From assembly GCA_014084085.1 (NCBI GenBank), contig NPFB01000066.1, positions 1 to 48,050 on the forward strand: 48,050 bases of DNA, written 5' to 3'. Under the pieces are notes generated by a model. It saw nothing but the letters and a program-made list of their open reading frames with translations, was not told where the DNA came from and ran no database searches. Positions 17,603 to 25,447 of this stretch are shown one piece after another. How positions within the stretch are numbered: the stretch's first letter is position 1; each line of letters opens with the position of its first letter. Position numbers and translations under genes: made by a program. The DNA is from Hondaea fermentalgiana (taxonomy: Eukaryota; Sar; Bigyra; Thraustochytrida; Thraustochytriidae).

Positions 17603-18634
17603 CTAATGTTTGACGAGCTTTTCTTCCTCTTCCGATGACGCCCCGGTTATTTTTCGAATGAGCCTGGCATAAATGCGCCTCTGCACTCGGAGGGGCAGCC
17701 GCGAGCACAGCAAGCTCGGGACCAGCAAAATCGACACGACGACCACCCAGGTGAGCGGGTTTGTAAGGAGCCTCAACTCAGCGTCAACGTCCTCTCCTCG
17801 ATCCACTCGGTAACTCATGATTTCTGCCGACAGTTCGTGTCGGTCGACGCTGTTGCACGCCGAAGCCAGCCTGCACTCAGGACCAGGACCCAGCTCGAAG
17901 CAATTGCAACTCGACGATTCCAAACAGGCCCGCGCGCACGCTACCATGGTCTTTGCGCTGTTCGCAGCAGTCACCTGATCAAAGTCAAACGGACCGCGCC
18001 AGTCAGCCCCGGCATTTGCGCGAACATAAACAAAGCGCGCGAGCTCTCCTTCATTCTCCTCCGCAGCACAAAAAGAGTACGTCCGGCACTGGTTGGTCTC
18101 CGCGTGCACGTCAAACGCCGCACACGCGTCCTGATCGTCGCACTTGGCCGCACATGAGGCGGCAGTCGCAGCCTCGACAGTCGTCAGACGCGAGCTCTGG
18201 TCCCCACAGTAGATCCCGCCCTCAAAGTGGTACGAGTCGGCAAACTCAAGATCCGCATCGGTGCCGAACACACCACGGCACATGGGCGTGAGGTCAGTGC
18301 GGTAGAGCGTCATCTCACGGCCTCCAACGGCCTCTCCGCCGTCCCAAACGCCACCCAACGGACCGTCCACCAACAATTCGCGCGCACTGGTGCTGCCGTT
18401 GCGCTCGACCACGATCAGGTCGCGGAACCACTCGACGTGCTGCTGGCCCATGGCCTTGAATGAGCTTGGCTCCTCGGGCCCAAAGAGGCCCAGGTTTGCA
18501 ACAGATGCATCGCCCGAAAGCTCATACGCACAAAGGTGCGGGCGCCCTCGAGCGTCAAGCACCTGCAGCGTATGAAGACCAAGCGCCGCTCGGGTGGCAC
18601 AAAGCACAAGCGCGGCACGAAAAATCAACAACAT
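17603..18634 (-). CDS. PAN/Apple-like type I membrane protein (family member)
   Basis: 343 residues. Signal peptide 1-19; hallmark YRTDLTPMCRG at 111-121; PAN-like Cys blocks at ~161-189 and 233-260; membrane segment ~292-312 followed by a basic then acidic cytosolic tail ending KLVKH. Upstream, ATAATTATAAAAATT lies about 30-40 bp before the ATG and is the likely promoter core. Canonical member closest in layout to the 15539 gene. Confidence 0.85.
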   Translation of the reverse strand: MLLIFRAALVLCATRAALGLHTLQVLDARGRPHLCAYELSGDASVANLGLFGPEEPSSFKAMGQQHVEWFRDLIVVERNGSTSARELLVDGPLGGVWDGGEAVGGREMTLYRTDLTPMCRGVFGTDADLEFADSYHFEGGIYCGDQSSRLTTVEAATAASCAAKCDDQDACAAFDVHAETNQCRTYSFCAAEENEGELARFVYVRANAGADWRGPFDFDQVTAANSAKTMVACARACLESSSCNCFELGPGPECRLASACNSVDRHELSAEIMSYRVDRGEDVDAELRLLTNPLTWVVVVSILLVPSLLCSRLPLRVQRRIYARLIRKITGASSEEEEKLVKH

Positions 18635-18668
18635 CTCTTCAATGCGCTATACGTTTGAATTTTTATAA

Positions 18669-19718
18669 TTATGGCGCACAGAGCGCAATCAACCCGCCGG
18701 TGATCACGGCAAGGCCGACCGAGGTGACCGCCAGTCCCGCCAGTGCCAACTGCCCCTCGAGCGTCCCCACGGCCTGGCCAATGTCCTCGGTAAACTCCTG
18801 AAAAACGGTCGTCTCCGCGACTTCTTCCGCGGCAGTGCTCGCGTAGAGCACGTGGTTTGCCTCGCTTGACCAGAAGGCGACCGGGCAATTTACCATCAAC
18901 GCACAAGTCCCGTCGCTCGCATAGTCAAAGCAGTTGCAGCCCGCTGACACGCATGCTTCGGCACAAGCACGCACCGTGCTCTTATCCGAAATGCTCTGCA
19001 CGGGACCAATGTATCCCGTGGAGGAGTAGACCTCGGCGAGAAACCCCCCTATGTCTCGCCGAAAGTAGGCGATCACCGAAGAAAGCGCTTCGTCGCCTCC
19101 CGAGCCAGCAACATTGATTGGGTCCAAGAGCGCAGTCTCGCAACGGGAAAACAATACGCACGACCCGCCGACGAGGTCGAAGTTGAAGGCCGCGCAGTCC
19201 GCAAGCTCGCTGCAAGCGGCTCCGCACTGCCTGGCCGTGCTTGGAGTTTCCTGCGTGAGGCGTTCGCTAGCATCCGGGTCGCACTGCACCGTCTCGTCCA
19301 GCTGGTAGCTGACGTGAAAAGCCAAGTCGGCTTCGGTCATGTTGGCACCAAGGCAGGCAGGCGTTGCGTCGGCGCGCATGACATGCAGATAGCTCACCGC
19401 ACTGCGCGGCAAAAGAGTGTCAATCGCAAAATCGCCGCCCAAAAATCGGTCCGAAGAGGTGAAATGAGCACACGCCCCGGAGTCGAAGCTCAATGCCGCA
19501 ACGAGACCGTCGATGTGCCACCGATCTTCGCATCCGTCGCCGGCGACGACGAGCTGGTCATAGTTGATGTCAATAGCACCACGCGAAGCATCGTACTTTT
19601 GGAGGATGCACTTGAGCCCGTCACCGGCCGCCAAAAGGACATCTTCCGAGGTGGAGACAACGCCGGGCAACGAGCCCTTCGCGGTCGCCAGAAGGAGAGC
19701 CGCAACAACCACTCGCAT
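18669..19718 (-). CDS. PAN/Apple-like type I membrane protein (diverged member)
   Basis: 349 residues. Signal peptide 1-15; diverged hallmark RADATPACLG at 115-124, where the usual Met and Arg are lost but Pro and Cys remain. PAN-like Cys blocks at ~165-193 and 252-278. A long Thr/Glu-rich stalk precedes a C-terminal membrane segment (~323-347) with almost no cytosolic tail. Together with the 16638 gene it forms a subgroup sharing AYFRRDIG/SYFRRAVG and CPVxxW. Confidence 0.85.
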   Translation of the reverse strand: MRVVVAALLLATAKGSLPGVVSTSEDVLLAAGDGLKCILQKYDASRGAIDINYDQLVVAGDGCEDRWHIDGLVAALSFDSGACAHFTSSDRFLGGDFAIDTLLPRSAVSYLHVMRADATPACLGANMTEADLAFHVSYQLDETVQCDPDASERLTQETPSTARQCGAACSELADCAAFNFDLVGGSCVLFSRCETALLDPINVAGSGGDEALSSVIAYFRRDIGGFLAEVYSSTGYIGPVQSISDKSTVRACAEACVSAGCNCFDYASDGTCALMVNCPVAFWSSEANHVLYASTAAEEVAETTVFQEFTEDIGQAVGTLEGQLALAGLAVTSVGLAVITGGLIALCAP

Positions 19719-19757
19719 TCGCTCAACTTAGCTTTCCCCCAGCTCAAGTTAAAAATA

Positions 19758-19765
19758 CAATTATA
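19758..19765 (-). promoter_or_regulatory. TATAATTG promoter-like motif
   Basis: On the minus strand TATAATTG ends 40 bp before the ATG at 19718 and overlaps the stop region of the upstream gene. It matches the CATAATTG elements of two sister genes. Confidence 0.4.
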
Positions 19766-20777
19766 CGGAGCGCATTGCGCAATACCCCAGGAGCAGGGAA
19801 AGTGGCGTTGCGCCCAATAGCGCGAGCCCCCCGTACTGCACCGCCGTAATCGAGTCGCCGCCCGCGACGCCCTTGTCGCCAATGATCGCGTACTGATACT
19901 TGTTGTTCGAATTGCTCAGCTGCATTAAATACTCGCACCGATCGTGCAAATGACACTCCATTATCCCGTCGTTGCTTTGAAGGCTGAAGCACTCCGCGCC
20001 CGGACGGAGCCTGCGACTCTCGGCGCATCCCGGCACACTCGTCACGCCGGGGACAATCACAAACTCCCCCTCTCTGTCACTGAAGTCAAAGTTGCCGCGC
20101 CACAATAGATTTATCTCGCCAAAGACCGTGCGCCAAAACAAGACGTAATCTTGGTAACCCTGGCCCCTATCCATCGCAGAGCACCGAGAGTAACCTTTGC
20201 AGATGCCAGTTTCGCGGTTCAGCATAATGCCCACGCACCGATAGTCAAGATCACAACGCGCGGCGCAATCTTTGGCAGTGGTCGCGCCGTCGGTCGCAAA
20301 CAGCTCGTCGCTGTCATCATCGCAGTATCCCACTCTCTCCAAGGTGTAACGGCGTGAAAATGCAAGGTCCTCTGCCTCCGCAAACTTCCCTCGGCACATG
20401 GGCGTCAGGTCTTCCCGGTAGAGCGTCAGTGATTCGTAAATTGGGTCTTCCGCCGCGTCCTCACGCCAGGCTCCGGCGAGAGACCCTGGCTCCGTGGCAG
20501 ACGCAAGGCACCAGCCACTCGGGCGCGTCGCGATCAGCGGGAGAAACCAATCAACGTGCTGCTCGAAGTGCTTATTGTCTTCGCACGAGACAGTCGCGCC
20601 AGTCAGCTCCAGCGTACTCTCGAGGAGCGAGTCGCTGGTCGCAACTTCCACGAGACAGTCGTGAATGATCCCTTCTTCATCAGGCACACCGACGTACTCC
20701 ACATCCACACGGTACCCATAGGCCGAGCAAATGACCGCGGAAAGGATTGCGGAGCGAAAGACGGGCCCCATTGCCAT
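19761..20777 (-). CDS. PAN/Apple-like type I membrane protein (family member)
   Basis: 338 residues. Signal peptide 1-21; hallmark YREDLTPMCRG at 120-130; first PAN-like Cys block ~171-199. In the second block the expected C-x3-C is broken (CAESRRLR then AECF), so one disulphide is probably lost. A hydrophobic C-terminal segment (GLALLGATPLSLLLGY) is the anchor, with a tiny tail. The ATG is one base from the stop of the upstream sister gene, so its promoter must lie inside that gene or the two share a transcript. Confidence 0.82.
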   Translation of the reverse strand: MAMGPVFRSAILSAVICSAYGYRVDVEYVGVPDEEGIIHDCLVEVATSDSLLESTLELTGATVSCEDNKHFEQHVDWFLPLIATRPSGWCLASATEPGSLAGAWREDAAEDPIYESLTLYREDLTPMCRGKFAEAEDLAFSRRYTLERVGYCDDDSDELFATDGATTAKDCAARCDLDYRCVGIMLNRETGICKGYSRCSAMDRGQGYQDYVLFWRTVFGEINLLWRGNFDFSDREGEFVIVPGVTSVPGCAESRRLRPGAECFSLQSNDGIMECHLHDRCEYLMQLSNSNNKYQYAIIGDKGVAGGDSITAVQYGGLALLGATPLSLLLGYCAMRSV

Positions 20778-20778
20778 A

Positions 20779-21810
20779 TCAAGACCTCAGCCTCCTTTGC
20801 ACAAAAAATGGCGCAGCGACGGCGAGCAGAGAAAAGGCAACGTACCCCACGATGGCAAAAACTTGCACAAAATCGGTGGACCCTTCCGTCTCATCGGAGT
20901 TACCACCGAGCGTCCGAATTATATAGACAGTGCTGGTTTCGCTGGGCTGCATGAGCCGCTCGGTGCAGGTCGCAAAGGTTTTGCAAAGGCCCTTATTATC
21001 AAACTCAAAAGCAGCGCAATCGCCGCGCGCCTTGCACTGTGCTGCGCATTCTTTGGCGGAAAGTGCGCTGTCCTCTGCCAGAGCCGGCGCCTCGCACGCA
21101 CTCACCGGGTAAGGTGTCGTCAAAACGTCGCCAATGCTCAGCTTGTAGTAGGCATATGTGTCCGAGTCCTTTACCCAAGACGAATAGTAGTAGTTGTCGT
21201 CTATTGGCTCTGGGTTGACCGCGTAATTACCGCAGACCGAGAAGGTGGCGCAGCGCCGAGAGCTGCCAATGTGGAATGCAACGCAGCTCGCGTCCGCATC
21301 GCACAGCACCGAGCATTGCAAGGCAGTGGCATCGTCCACCTCGAGCAAGATCTGGGTCAAATCGCCTCCGCAGCCACCGCTGAAGTGGAAGTGGTACGAG
21401 TCTACGAACTCCAAGACATCTGCAACGCCAGAGTCGAGACGACACGCCGGCGTCAGGTCGGATCGATGATACCGAATCTCCGTAATATAGTTTTCCTCTG
21501 TACCATATCCAATGTAATTCTCGAAGTCCACCTCTTCTGCGACGCTATAGCTTGCACAGGCCCTCTCACTTTCTCGCAGCGTGTCGACTTGGATGGGCAA
21601 GTCAAAGTTCTTTCCAGACCACTCGCACGCCCCACCCTCGACGAACGCACTCGAATTAAAGCGCAACTTATCGTTGCTGCTCTCGCTGAGAAACTCGACT
21701 GCGCATTTGTGCGACCCATCGCCCAACCCCTTGCTCTCGATCTGGTTGTAAAAAATGTGCGCTCTGACCTGATGCGCAGAGCAAAGGATGCACACAAGAA
21801 GCGCCCACAT
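20779..21810 (-). CDS. PAN/Apple-like type I membrane protein (first gene of array)
   Basis: 343 residues from the ATG at 21810, which gives a signal peptide (1-17). Hallmark HRSDLTPACR at 115-124; PAN-like Cys blocks at ~166-193 and in the last third (ECAAQCKARGDCAAFEF). A membrane segment (VFAIVGYVAFSLLAVAAPFF) is followed by a short basic tail. As the most upstream gene it carries the array's leading promoter region, including CATAATTG. Confidence 0.85.
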   Translation of the reverse strand: MWALLVCILCSAHQVRAHIFYNQIESKGLGDGSHKCAVEFLSESSNDKLRFNSSAFVEGGACEWSGKNFDLPIQVDTLRESERACASYSVAEEVDFENYIGYGTEENYITEIRYHRSDLTPACRLDSGVADVLEFVDSYHFHFSGGCGGDLTQILLEVDDATALQCSVLCDADASCVAFHIGSSRRCATFSVCGNYAVNPEPIDDNYYYSSWVKDSDTYAYYKLSIGDVLTTPYPVSACEAPALAEDSALSAKECAAQCKARGDCAAFEFDNKGLCKTFATCTERLMQPSETSTVYIIRTLGGNSDETEGSTDFVQVFAIVGYVAFSLLAVAAPFFVQRRLRS

Positions 21811-21852
21811 ACTAAGCGCCCAGCCGATTCTCACTCGCACGAGCTCAAGGTT

Positions 21853-21860
21853 CAATTATG
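21853..21860 (-). promoter_or_regulatory. CATAATTG promoter-like motif leading the PAN array
   Basis: CATAATTG on the minus strand lies 43-50 bp before the ATG at 21810. Confidence 0.4.
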
Positions 21861-21950
21861 TGTGAAATGCTACTTGCTTATGTAAAGCCGACACGGGGAA
21901 ACAGCCTTCAGCTTTGTGTGTGTGTTTTTTTTTCATCAGCTAGATCAAAT

Positions 21951-22130
21951 ATGAATGGCGAATAACTGGTGCTGACAGCCGCGGCCGCGACGTTCTATGT
22001 GCTGGCTTGCTCGGCGGTGGCGGTTACTTATCCACTCCGGCGGCCCGGCGGCCAGCCCGACGCCACCACACGGGACGCAAGCGTCTTACTGTCGCCGCTC
22101 GGTCCTGGCTTCGTCGCGAAGGTGGCATGA
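21951..22130 (+). pseudogene. small membrane protein ORF with an in-frame TAA at codon 5
   Basis: ATG at 21951 is followed by three sense codons and TAA (21963-21965); the same frame then runs open for 54 codons to TGA at 22128. Third positions in that frame are almost all G or C, as in neighbouring genes, and the translation begins with a convincing membrane segment (ending YVLACSAVAVTYP) and a Pro/Gly/Asp tail. This looks like a real ~58-residue membrane protein gene with an early nonsense mutation; a CTG start at 21966 or readthrough are alternatives. Confidence 0.42.
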
Positions 22131-22142
22131 CGCAGCGGAGCT

Positions 22143-22724
22143 CTAGGCGGACGCACGGGCGTACAGCGGGATCAGCGTGTCGCAAATGTACTCGCGCGTG
22201 CGCGCCAAGTCCTCGTCGCTCTTCAACCCAGCGACTCCAATCGCACCGCTGGAGAACACACTCAATGTAATGCGTGTCCGCGGAAACGGGCGCAGCCGCA
22301 GCGCCGAAAAGGTCTGTTTGTCCATAATAACAAGTGGCACCGCCCCGCCCTTGGCGCAGCCGCTTTGGAAAAAGTCGTGCACGGTTTTTCCACTCAGCGC
22401 GTCGTACAGCACTTCGAGAACAATGGGACCCGGGTGGTAGAACTTAACGACCAAGTTTCGCAAGACCACGCTCACCGGTTCTATGCCGAAAAGCCGAACC
22501 ATCTCGCGACGCACGTCTGCCTCGTCCATCGAGCGAGTGAAGAGGATGAAGTACCCAGATTGATACATGTTCATCGTGTACCCACGCGAGTAGAACGTGC
22601 AGCGCCACGGGCAACTGGACTTGATAACACAATTGTCGTGCGTGGCAGCGAAGTGCTCCAGGTCAAAGCTCATATTCAAGTGCACGCTCATGGCCTTGTT
22701 CGTGATAAAGGACTCGAGCTCCAT
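22143..22724 (-). CDS. TATA-binding protein (TBP) homologue
   Basis: 193 residues from the ATG at 22724, the length of a minimal TBP core. Two direct repeats of ~90 residues are visible; the second is clearest, with TRITLSVFSSGAIGVAGLKS and a following DLARTREYI helix matching the TBP strand-helix signature (strand, G-x-hydrophobic, G-xKS, acidic helix). The first repeat has SVHLNMSFDLE...CPWRCTFYSRGYTMNMY in the equivalent place. TBPs bind the TATA box to place RNA polymerase; several large eukaryotic DNA viruses encode one. Longer starts (22796, 22934) would add an unrelated N terminus and overlap the divergent gene. Confidence 0.75.
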   Translation of the reverse strand: MELESFITNKAMSVHLNMSFDLEHFAATHDNCVIKSSCPWRCTFYSRGYTMNMYQSGYFILFTRSMDEADVRREMVRLFGIEPVSVVLRNLVVKFYHPGPIVLEVLYDALSGKTVHDFFQSGCAKGGAVPLVIMDKQTFSALRLRPFPRTRITLSVFSSGAIGVAGLKSDEDLARTREYICDTLIPLYARASA

Positions 22725-22794
22725 CGTTGCAGGTTTGCCGACGAGTGCGGGAGGGCCAAAGTGAATCGCTAACGGAAAACGGAAAGGGGGAAAC

Positions 22795-23388
22795 ATGGAC
22801 CTCCGAAGCGTGCTCTGTTCCTGCATGCCGCAGCTGGTTGCGCTGTCGGAGGCCGACGACCCGGACGCGTCAACGCGCACACCGCGCGAAACGTTAGAGC
22901 ACTGGGAGCGCGTCATGTGCGAAGAAATCTCCATCAACTTTGACAGTGAATACTTTTACCTGCAAGCGCACCCGACGGGGCCAAGCGCAGCCGCAGCCGC
23001 AGCTGCGGGCGAAAGCGATTGCATGTTGGGCCCCCTCCGCGTTCGCCTCGACGGACGCTGCCCCCTCGAGCTGATTCGCGCCATAAAGTTCCTCGTTCTC
23101 TACGACCAAATGAACCAACAAATCAAGAACGTGGCATATCGCATCCACTTTAGAGAGTACATGCACGCCGTGCAGCTGGAAAATGACACCGACGACGTGC
23201 GCATCAGCGTCTTCCTGGCGCTGGCAGCGCGCCTGGGTCATGTACCAATCGAGGAGTTCTTTCTGAGCCGCATTACTGCGCTGCGGTCTCGCATCGCTAA
23301 GAACGACGGGAAGAGTTGTCGTCGGACCTCAACCCGCGAACGATTATTGCTATCTCGCTTTGAACATGCTCTTCGTGTTCTTACTTAA
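22795..23388 (+). CDS. hypothetical protein, 197 residues
   Basis: Divergent from the TBP gene with 70 bp between. A poly-Ala/Gly low-complexity stretch (about residues 63-71) splits a helical N-terminal part from a globular part with FLVLYDQMNQQIKNV. The C-terminal 30 residues are Arg/Ser-rich. No signal peptide or membrane segment. Unrecognised. Confidence 0.72.
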   Translation: MDLRSVLCSCMPQLVALSEADDPDASTRTPRETLEHWERVMCEEISINFDSEYFYLQAHPTGPSAAAAAAAGESDCMLGPLRVRLDGRCPLELIRAIKFLVLYDQMNQQIKNVAYRIHFREYMHAVQLENDTDDVRISVFLALAARLGHVPIEEFFLSRITALRSRIAKNDGKSCRRTSTRERLLLSRFEHALRVLT

Positions 23389-23415
23389 TGGAATTGCGAT
23401 ATAGGAGATATCCCA

Positions 23416-24612
23416 TCAATTCGTTAAGTACTCCTTTACCTTGAGTTGAGCATTTTTTTCGTCTCTTGCACTGATAAAATTGCCTTGGAGGAGATACGCC
23501 ATCAGTTTGCTGATTGCTTTGTAATACCCCTTGCTCCCGACCTCCGCCGGGCAACATAAAATCAGGACTTTGCTCTCTATACTTTGGCCGAAAAGGCGCG
23601 TAATCGAAACACTATCGTAATCGCAGATTTTGGAATGAGGCCACACCACAACAACTAAGCCGCATTCTTGGAACAGATGCTGAGAAATAGGCGCGTAGGG
23701 AGAGTCAACTTGAATCATGGCACAGGCTACGGTTGAATACGCCATGCTAAAAATGTGCTGTCCCAAAACATTCGACCCAAACAGAATATAACCATCCCCT
23801 TCGCCCTCGTTCGCATAAATGTGCTGTCCTCTCCGCGATTGGACATGTTGAAGGCAATCATCCAGTGACACACACGTATCGCCTGCTTCCCGTCGCGCTC
23901 TGGTCAAACCTTGGGTGTTCGTCAGGTCAATCGTCGCCCCATTTACTACAAAGTCTTTCACGTCCGACAACAAACGCGTCGTCTTGGAATGAGCGCCGAA
24001 TGACGTAAAGCAGACCACGCGTCTGCCGCGATTCTCGATTTCGACGAAGGTTTCGGATTCTCGGAACCGCACGGATGGATCGCGTGCGAAATAGGGAGCG
24101 TTCGCACGGAAGCGCTCTTCCTCCTCCTGCCGCGAAAGCTCAACTGCAGCCTGGATCGCTGCATCTTCCCTCGAGCGCTCAATTGCAGCCTGGAGCGCTG
24201 CATCTTCGCCAAACTCATCAAGTGCAGCCTGTACCGCTGCATCATCATTGTCGGGTTCACTGCTGACTCCAAAGAATGTTCTTTCATCCGTCGGGAATTG
24301 AATGTCACTGACAAACTCCTCGTCTCCGTCGAGCGCGTCATCATCATCTCCAAAGGTATAGACATTGGGGGAAATGAAATCATCGTCGCTCTCCAGAAAG
24401 TCATCGAAAACACTATAATTGCCTTCTCCTCTTTTCAGATCTCCGTTTCTCTCTTCATGCCTGCGGCCACTGTCGGCTTGATCCGCTCCTTGTCCTCCCG
24501 GGCCTTCACCCTCCTCCCGTCCGTTTTCGAAACGGATAAAACTGCCATCCAATTGGACGCTTCCGTTGTCGTCGAAGTCCATCCTCGGAGGAAGGCACCG
24601 CCGCGCTTTCAT
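23416..24612 (-). CDS. protein with three ubiquitin-interacting motifs
   Basis: 398 residues. Residues ~60-120 are acidic and disordered. Three adjacent UIM-like helices follow: about 124-137 (VQAALDEFGED), 137-150 (LQAAIERSRED) and 151-165 (IQAAVELSRQEE). The second and third fit the UIM consensus (acidic, hydrophobic-x2-Ala-x3-Ser-x2-acidic) fully; the first has Phe in place of Ser. Tandem UIMs bind ubiquitin chains. The ~200-residue C-terminal domain (200-398), with GDGYILFGSNVLGQHIF and LVVVVWPHSKICDYD, is not recognised; it could be an enzyme acting on ubiquitinated targets. The gene is visibly less GC-rich than its neighbours, suggesting later acquisition. Confidence 0.72.
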   Translation of the reverse strand: MKARRCLPPRMDFDDNGSVQLDGSFIRFENGREEGEGPGGQGADQADSGRRHEERNGDLKRGEGNYSVFDDFLESDDDFISPNVYTFGDDDDALDGDEEFVSDIQFPTDERTFFGVSSEPDNDDAAVQAALDEFGEDAALQAAIERSREDAAIQAAVELSRQEEEERFRANAPYFARDPSVRFRESETFVEIENRGRRVVCFTSFGAHSKTTRLLSDVKDFVVNGATIDLTNTQGLTRARREAGDTCVSLDDCLQHVQSRRGQHIYANEGEGDGYILFGSNVLGQHIFSMAYSTVACAMIQVDSPYAPISQHLFQECGLVVVVWPHSKICDYDSVSITRLFGQSIESKVLILCCPAEVGSKGYYKAISKLMAYLLQGNFISARDEKNAQLKVKEYLTN

Positions 24613-24675
24613 ACATTACCGCCGCCGGGTACTTAAATATACTGACAACAAGCCAGAAATTCAGAAGAATTACAC

Positions 24676-25368
24676 ATGTCGCTCAATAGGCGACGAGCGC
24701 GGGCGTATGCACGCGCCCAGCTACCTGCTCGGGGAGTCAAGCCACATTTCGTGATTGACCCCCAGGGCCCAAATTCCACGGCACGCGACGCAAAGGTTCG
24801 ATTTCGTGTGCTCGAGAGCGTGAGTGGTTCGATTTTTTGCCGCTTCCACATCCCGATCGTGCGGACAGTAGGGGCGCAGTTCCACCTCCAGGAAGGTCAA
24901 ATTCTCCCTCTCGTGCGCAGCTCTCGCTCCATCCACCCACACGAGCGAGGCACTTACCGAGTGGACGAAGTCGCGCTGTCACAAGACGCTCGAAACGCAA
25001 GTTACACGAGCATATGCGGCCATGCCGTGCTGCGACGCGTGAGCCGGGAAGCAGACATCCCCCGAGTCGCGCGCCCGAACGTACCGCTCAGGCAGGATGT
25101 AGCGATTGGAGGCTATACCAGCCGCGAGAATAAAGGAAACAGCTTGCCTGACCCGAATGCCCCGGTGGTTGTCCAGAGCGAGCCCAGCGACGACGCGCTC
25201 GATGCCGCGAACGCTCGCATCGAGCGCAAACGCGGCGAAGGCGCTCCGGACGTGGACCTCGAACTCCCCAGAGCGCCCCTCGTGGAAAAAGAGAAAGACG
25301 AGGACGAGGAAACCGCGTCCAGCGTGGAGAGTGCAAGCGAAGCAGACTACGACGCCGACGTCGAATGA
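24676..25368 (+). CDS. hypothetical protein with acidic tail
   Basis: 230 residues. A basic N terminus (NRRRARAYARAQ) precedes a beta-rich domain (~25-130) with an Arg-rich centre; residues 165-230 are acidic and disordered, ending in Asp/Glu/Ser repeats (EKEKDEDEE). That arrangement resembles small nuclear or virion nucleic-acid-associated proteins, but no family is recognised. It is divergent from the UIM gene across 63 bp holding TTAAATATACTGACA, a likely shared TATA region. Confidence 0.7.
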   Translation: MSLNRRRARAYARAQLPARGVKPHFVIDPQGPNSTARDAKVRFRVLESVSGSIFCRFHIPIVRTVGAQFHLQEGQILPLVRSSRSIHPHERGTYRVDEVALSQDARNASYTSICGHAVLRRVSREADIPRVARPNVPLRQDVAIGGYTSRENKGNSLPDPNAPVVVQSEPSDDALDAANARIERKRGEGAPDVDLELPRAPLVEKEKDEDEETASSVESASEADYDADVE

Positions 25369-25447
25369 TACTCAGCACAGCAAATGAAGAAAAACAACAA
25401 AAATAAATTGAATTCGTCTCTAGAGTCGCCCTTTACTCCCCTCTTGC

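Larger units (their letters stand above)
21811..22142. other. 332-bp interval ahead of the PAN array
   Basis: Contains the leading promoter motif of the array, a GTGTGTGTG plus T-run tract at about 21916-21932, and on the plus strand the interrupted small membrane ORF listed separately. The first ~80 bp are A/T-rich and look regulatory; the remainder is GC-rich and coding-like. Confidence 0.6.

Noticed and set aside
22725..22937. Longer starts for the TBP gene (22796 or 22934)
   Set aside because: They add residues unrelated to TBP and overlap the divergent gene; 22724 gives the expected core length.
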